Shown: piece after piece, positions 58,961-64,000 of the stretch
Layout: every line of letters begins with the position of its first letter
Numbering within the stretch: position 1 is the stretch's first letter
Notes under the pieces: model-generated
The model's database searches: none
What the model saw: the letters and a program-made list of their open reading frames with translations, nothing else
Told to the model about the DNA's origin: nothing
NCBI GenBank assembly: GCA_025024175.1
Contig: QCXZ01000001.1
Location: 3,410,001 to 3,474,000, forward strand
Length of the DNA: 64,000 nucleotides
From: Rhyzopertha dominica
Taxonomy: Eukaryota; Arthropoda; Insecta; Coleoptera; Bostrichidae
Direction: 5' to 3'
Made by a program: the position numbers and the translations under genes

Positions 58961-59774
58961 TTAAAGTAAAATTTTTGCTAGACACTCACAACGAAATTTG
59001 AGGCCTATTGAAGAGTGCTACTTCATTACCTGCCGGGCGATAAAATCTAGCAAATGCATGTCGTCAACAGCAACCACATAAAAAGCGACCTCCTTAGGTA
59101 GTACATTTAACAATTTTGTAGTTGAAAAAATTATATAAATTGACAACAACTCAAATAAACCTCCAGAGATCAGAAATGCTGCAGGAACTTTACCCTTAGG
59201 TTTGTTACCAGAAAAATAAAAGTTGTACGACAAGCAATATAAACTATTGATGACATAGGTTGAAGGAAATTTGTAAATGGTCAGAAAATGTCCTCTTCAC
59301 CTATTTTTGTGAGAAAGCAAAGACAATAAATTCATCATCATTAGATATGGTCGATTTACTCGATGCTAAAATCCGCATTATTTACCAAGAATGATATTAA
59401 CTTAAGCAAATTCAAAAAATTGACGGCATTGTTAAAAAAGTAAGATGTTGGCTATACTTAAGCCTAAAAGATCAAAAACTGTCTCATAAACGGAAATATA
59501 AAGATTTTTACGCAAAGTAAGTATTAAAAAGGGTCAATTCTGCATGTGTCAGTTGTTGTAAAATCTGTAACTTAACAACACAGATATCTTTTTATAGGTA
59601 GTTCTAATTATTGGAATTGCGAGCGCCTGCAGACGTACGAATTGATAAAAATGAATGTCAAAGGTACTAAGGACAAATAGTTAGCATTCCTAATTAAAAG
59701 ACAAAAAGAAGTTGAACATTTACTGTTGCAAATAACATTCAAGACTTTTTGTCTTTCTATAGGAAAGCAAAAAA
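58961..59774. other. no gene recognised
   Basis: May include further decayed Copia sequence, but nothing can be supported. Confidence 0.4.
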
Positions 59775-61353
59775 CTAAAATCCGATATTCAAAAGTCTAT
59801 AATTAAATTAAAAAACGAAATGACCCGCGGAGATGATCAGATACCTAGCTTTGTAATTAAAGATTGTTGAAGGCTTCTTATCTCATCTTTAAGGTATTTG
59901 TTTAAACTTATATTGTATACAGCTTCATTTCCCGATATTTGGAAAGTTACAAGAGTGCGTCTTGTTTTAAACAGAGGCAATCCCTCTGACCTAAAAAATT
60001 ATCGCCCCATTGCAATTTTATCAAATTTTGCGAAGGTTTTCGAGATGCTATTACACAATATAATTTTTAACGAAATTAAGCATTGCACTTCACCTAACCA
60101 ACATGGATTCTATCCAAAACGTTCTACTGTAACTAACTTAGCGCAGCTTATGCAGTCTACCTACTGCAAATATTATAGATAATAAAGGTCAAGTTGATAT
60201 AGTGTATACTGACTTCTCGGAAGCCTTCGACAGGGTGAATCATTGTGTTCTACTTAATAAACCAGAACAGCTTGGATTGAGTGATTATCTCGTTCAACTA
60301 ATAAAATCATATCTCACTCAACGTAAATTATATGTTACATATAACGGTTTTAAATCGTACAACTTTTTAGCAACCTCCGGAGTTTCTCAGGGGTCTAACT
60401 TGGGGCCACTGCTGTTTGTTTTGTTTATAAATCTGTTTTTTGCGGATGACTGAAATTATTTTCTGAGTTATCCGGCGAAGATGACTGTTTAGTATTGCAA
60501 GGGCAGGTTAACCGTGTGGCTAGATGATGTGCTGTGAATAGACTGCCTCTTAATATTGACAAGTGTAAGGTTTGCACTTTTACCCTTAGAAGGCAAGCTT
60601 TAATATTTAATTATACAATTGAAGCAGTCGAGTTGATGCGCTGCTACAGCGTTAAAGATCTTGGTATGAGTTGTGATTGTAAATTATCTTTTACTGGTCA
60701 CATAGACTCAACGGTAAAAGCCGCCTATAAAGCTCTAGGTTTTATTATTCGCAACTCAGCATCGTTGAATAATATTAGTGTACTGAAATCTTTATATTTT
60801 ACTTTTGTTCGTTCCAAGTTGGAATACTGCAGTTTGATATGGTACACATAAACCAAACTGAGAAAATTGAGAGACGATTTCTTATTTTTTGACGTATCGA
60901 GTAGACAATTATTATCCGCATAGAGGATATAATCATACACTCTTGTTGCAAAGGTTTGATGTTAGTTCATTGCAGACTAGAAGGATACGCACTACTTTAA
61001 CATTTTTATTTAAAGTATTTCATGGCTATGTTGACTGTCCTTCTTTGCTGGCATTATTTAATATAAGAGTACCTTGGCTTGGTTTCCGGGATGGTGGCAC
61101 TTTTTATTGTTCAAATGCTAGAACCAATGTGCTTGTTAACTCGCCTGTTTTCTTATGTCCAATAACTTTAATAGGATATCTAGACATTGTGACATTCATT
61201 GTGATAGTCTGAAAAAGCTGATGTCCTTCGTGGTATCTGAGCAGTAGTATATTATATTATAGTGTGTGCTGTGTATTTGCTAAAAATGTTGATTTTCTAT
61301 TTTATCCTGTAAATGGAAATTTCTGTTGGGTTATACATGCATTATTATTATTG
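59775..61353 (+). pseudogene. LINE RT with 3' end, a few frame breaks
   Basis: The RT starts KLKNEMTRGDDQIPSFVIKD (one stop just after), then DLKNYRPIAILSNFAKVFEM and SPNQHGFYPKRSTVTNL. A frameshift near 60165 follows, then DIVYTDFSEAFDRVNH (motif A), SGVSQGSNLGPLLFVLF and LFFADD (active site FADD), directly followed by a stop at 60451-60453. The same frame changes to NRLPLNIDKCKVCTFTLR, VKDLGMSCDCKLSF and FVRSKLEYCSLIWYT. The C-terminus RVDNYYPHRGYNHTLLLQRF is in another frame and ends at 61212. The 3' UTR ends in (ATT)n at 61341-61352. Same family as 27.3-28.6 kb and 63.1 kb. The gap between 59700 and 59775 shows no clear element start. Confidence 0.88.
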
Positions 61354-63054
61354 ACCCTGCATTACTCGCGCTGCTAGTAATGCTGCCTTTGCTTACTTAA
61401 ATAATGAACGTATATCGCAAATCCTTTGTTGAATGTTGAGCTTGGGGATGCTTACAAATAAACCCGAAGCTTTAATAATGCCTTTCTCGCTTAATTGTGT
61501 GCAACCCTGCAACCCCACAGTCAATAGAATGTACTGCGCTGGCGTTTAATCGTTTCCTTTGTCCTTTGAGGTTAGTAAATGGCATCTAATCTAATAACGG
61601 AGGCACTCTGCATGTTTGGCAGAGGCGCGCATCAGCGTGTGCAGCGTCAAATTATCAGTTCCGCATTCCTCTGCTGTTGTTCCAAAGATAAGTTTTCCGG
61701 AGCTGCTCTTGAGGAGCAATCACTTTGGCTCAGAACTAAAGGAAATTGGCTTACAAGCATCAAATTCCCAGTTCCCCGTTCTCTGCCGGTTCAAAAGCGG
61801 GCACGAGTTATTGCAGAATAATGCCGCAATAATTAGATTAGGTCCCACTTTTCCGGAGGAAGCGCCGTATCCCGGGCCTGGAAAAGTTCCGTTTAAGTGA
61901 ATGAAAAATAGTAGCGAGTAACAGGTTCTCGGACTTATTCCCGCTTTATTGAGATGCTGTCCACTTTACGGCATATTTGAAGCCGGGAAACCGTGCTGTG
62001 ATCTCGTTGTGTAACGAGCAGCTTACAAGTTCTCCAGGTAGGAGAAGTTCAAAAAGAAAGTGAGAATATAGAAACAGTCTGCAGTGTCAGAAGTAAATGT
62101 CCAGATTTAGTGGATACTGAAGTCTTAGTATTATCGTCAACGAGTCTTTTTACTAATTACTGTGTTTTGGGCAGCGAACTCTTTGGTGGAGACTTTCAAG
62201 TTATGACGGCGAAGTGATAAAAACAATTACCTACCGTCACAAAACTAAACTAGTATAAAATTTGCCAAACGATTCGCTTGCGGCAAGCAAAAGCAACGAC
62301 TAGCATGCAGGGAGAGTGGGGAGGTTCCACTTACTAGTTATTAGTTAAATTAGGGCGCCACCAAAATTTTAACACGAAAGTGTCGAAGCTAATATCAGCC
62401 GCCCTGTAAATTTTGGAAACAGGCTGAATAGTTCGCGTTCACTGAAAGGCAAAAATCAAATCATAAGTAAAAGGCAACTGGTTGATTGCTACCCCCTTTA
62501 GTGACCAATGGCATTCAATAATTATTACAAATTCAACGGCATGAATATATCATCGCATTCATGTACAAACAATTAACGATGATCCCCGTATAGAGCTCTA
62601 TGCTGGTTCACAAAACATCCACATTAAATATGATCAGATGCAAATGTAAATTAATAGCTACACATATGTATAGTAAATAATGTAAACACGCATTAATAAT
62701 TCGCGGCGGATTACTTGAGTAGATGATCTGATATCGGCGTTAAGAGTTAAAGAATGAGCAATAGCGGATTATTGAAAAGCACAATTAAATTAGCAGCTCT
62801 GAACGCATATCAGACCATCCCACGTAAAAGAAATAGTTTGCTTAGCTGTAAGAAGTGTCCTCGAGCGTCTATAGATGCAGGTGTCGGCGTTGGACGTTCA
62901 GCGGATTTACCATCGGAAGCGTCAATTTCGCAAGCCCTTGCAGAGTTTTCTCCAAAACGGATCTATGCAGTAACCACGGAAAGCAACACTGCTGAGGGAT
63001 CGTGGATAGAAGCAGTCGGCAGCAACCGGTAAATGGTAAATTAAATTAGGGATA
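61354..63054. other. no gene recognised
   Basis: Two overlapping frames at 61579-61900 (80 and 94 codons) and one at 62754-63032 (92 codons) lie in GC-richer patches but show no domains, so I do not call them genes. 61440-62060 is complex, possibly unique noncoding DNA. Confidence 0.45.
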
Positions 63055-63886
63055 AACGTCAAAGATGGAAGCGCTACAAAAAGTATGGCTACGAAAGAGA
63101 TCTCATTGTAGTGAACTCTTTAAGAAAATCACTAAAAAAGGATATCAACGTCGCATGCCAGAATTTGATTGATAGGGCACAGAATGATAGTAACAGCAAC
63201 CCTAAAAGCCTCTGAACCTACATCAACCTTAAAGAAACACCTCAGGTATCCCTGGTAACATGAGAGAGACGTTTTGAATGTTGTGAAAAAAATTAAATCA
63301 AACTTTGCTGCTGGTCCTGATGTCATACCTGCCTTCCTTGTAAGGAAAATTTCCTGAAGTTTGGAAGTCAGCGAAAGTGATTCCAGTCTACAAATCAGGA
63401 GACCGCAATTTAATTGAAAACTGTCGCCCAATTGCTGTCATATCTAATTTCGCCAAAATATTTGAGGCAATTTTAACCAATAATCTGTATAACCACATTT
63501 CTAATCAGCTGTCTTATAACCAGCATGGTTTCATACCTGGTAAATCTGTGCAGTTCTTTTCTAATGATTTTAATGATAGGATGCAAGTGGACGTAATATA
63601 TACCGATCTGTCCGTGGCATTCGATGTAGTTGATCATCATTGTCTACTTAAAAAATTGAGTTCTTTTGGTTTATATAATAGCACAGTAAATCTATTTAGA
63701 TCATTACTTTCAAGTGGTACACAGTATGTTGAATATGATGACTTAAAATCCAATACATACTTAACACCTAGCGGTGTCACTCAGGGCTGTAATCTAGGTC
63801 CTATATTATTCTTGTTATATTTTAATGATGCGCTTTCGCAATTTAGTTGTTCCATGTATGTTTATGCTGATGATTTGAAACCCCGT
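63055..63886 (+). pseudogene. LINE fragment, two internal deletions, cut off at the active site
   Basis: Begins in the region between endonuclease and RT: RWKRYKKYGYERDLIVVNSL, RKSLKKDINVACQNLIDRAQ. RT: VVKKIKSNFAAGPDVIPAFL, then a deletion of about 30 codons, then KFPEVWKSAKVIPVYKSGD and NCRPIAVISNFAKIFEAIL. GKSVQFF...NDRMQ indicates a second deletion. VDVIYTDLSVAFDVVDHHCL (motif A, SKAFD altered to SVAFD), SGVTQGCNLGPILFLLYF and MYVYADDLK follow. The sequence leaves the LINE directly after the active site, at about 63879. The open part from 63377 to 63889 is 170 codons. Same family as 59.8 kb. Confidence 0.88.
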
Positions 63887-64000
63887 TGAAGATTCCAAAA
63901 TTTTGTAAATGAACTTAAACAATTTTAATTTGTGATGTATTAAAAAGAAAAATAAAACAATTTTTTTCTTTTATAAGACGTAAATAGTTCAGTGATTTGG

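Noticed and set aside
59700..59760. AGACAAAAAG / CTTTTTGTCT inverted pair
   Set aside because: Ten-base arms about 40 bases apart in AT-rich DNA are expected by chance.
61579..61900. Two overlapping 80- and 94-codon frames
   Set aside because: They lie in different frames of the same DNA and have no domains.
1..64000. CRISPR arrays, operons, ribosome-binding sites, rRNA or tRNA genes
   Set aside because: No regularly spaced repeats and no cloverleaf or rRNA-like sequence seen. The element content is eukaryotic, so bacterial features are not expected. A tRNA scan could not be run.

Overview
The window looks like intergenic or intronic DNA from an arthropod, most likely an insect. It is AT-rich and has no bacterial-style operons. 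I could not identify a single host exon with confidence. Nearly everything recognisable is a transposable element of a type common in insects: BEL/Pao, mariner and other DDE elements, a pogo/Tigger relative, Penelope-like elements with GIY-YIG endonucleases, Jockey-superfamily and RTE-like LINEs, and a Copia scrap. The order cannot be fixed from these. Fourteen isolated N bases, eight of them in 55.5-56.2 kb, suggest a draft consensus.

Layout. 0-8.2 kb: a decayed LINE (2.3-3.6 kb), an internally deleted DDE transposase (4.7-5.2 kb), a mariner with perfect 33-bp inverted repeats but a broken transposase (6171-7493), a small foldback, and a long hairpin made from two inverted copies of a Penelope-type terminal repeat (7967-8164). 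8-15 kb: an old Penelope RT fragment, an endonuclease-RT LINE remnant and a hammerhead-like motif. 15-21.3 kb: the one intact element, a 6.26-kb BEL/Pao retrotransposon on the minus strand with identical 400-bp LTRs and an uninterrupted gag-pol frame of about 1713 codons. 21-33 kb: many LINE pieces on both strands, a GIY-YIG remnant at 24.6 kb, and a nested insertion in which a LINE (31095-32820) splits a Penelope-like copy. 33-44 kb: mostly unassigned, with a mariner scrap, an ATTCG-rich tract at 36.6-36.9 kb, and a 5-kb stretch without recognisable elements (38.6-43.7 kb). 44-64 kb: further LINEs, a Tigger-like fragment, a Penelope-like element with RT plus GIY-YIG (56.0-57.35 kb), a Copia integrase scrap, and two LINE copies at the right end.

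How the parts relate. The elements are independent insertions of different ages, not a pathway. At least five LINE 3' ends finish in a short (TAA/TTA)n tract, which suggests a shared priming habit. Only the BEL/Pao element looks capable of encoding a full set of proteins. The other reading frames carry stops, frameshifts or truncations, in some cases only one. I found no convincing previously undescribed system. The most unusual items are the inverted Penelope-repeat hairpin, the extra 11 bp shared beyond the BEL LTR ends together with no visible target duplication, and two sequence tracts (ATTCG-rich, and AACAAATATTTGTTT-like palindromes) that no annotated element explains.
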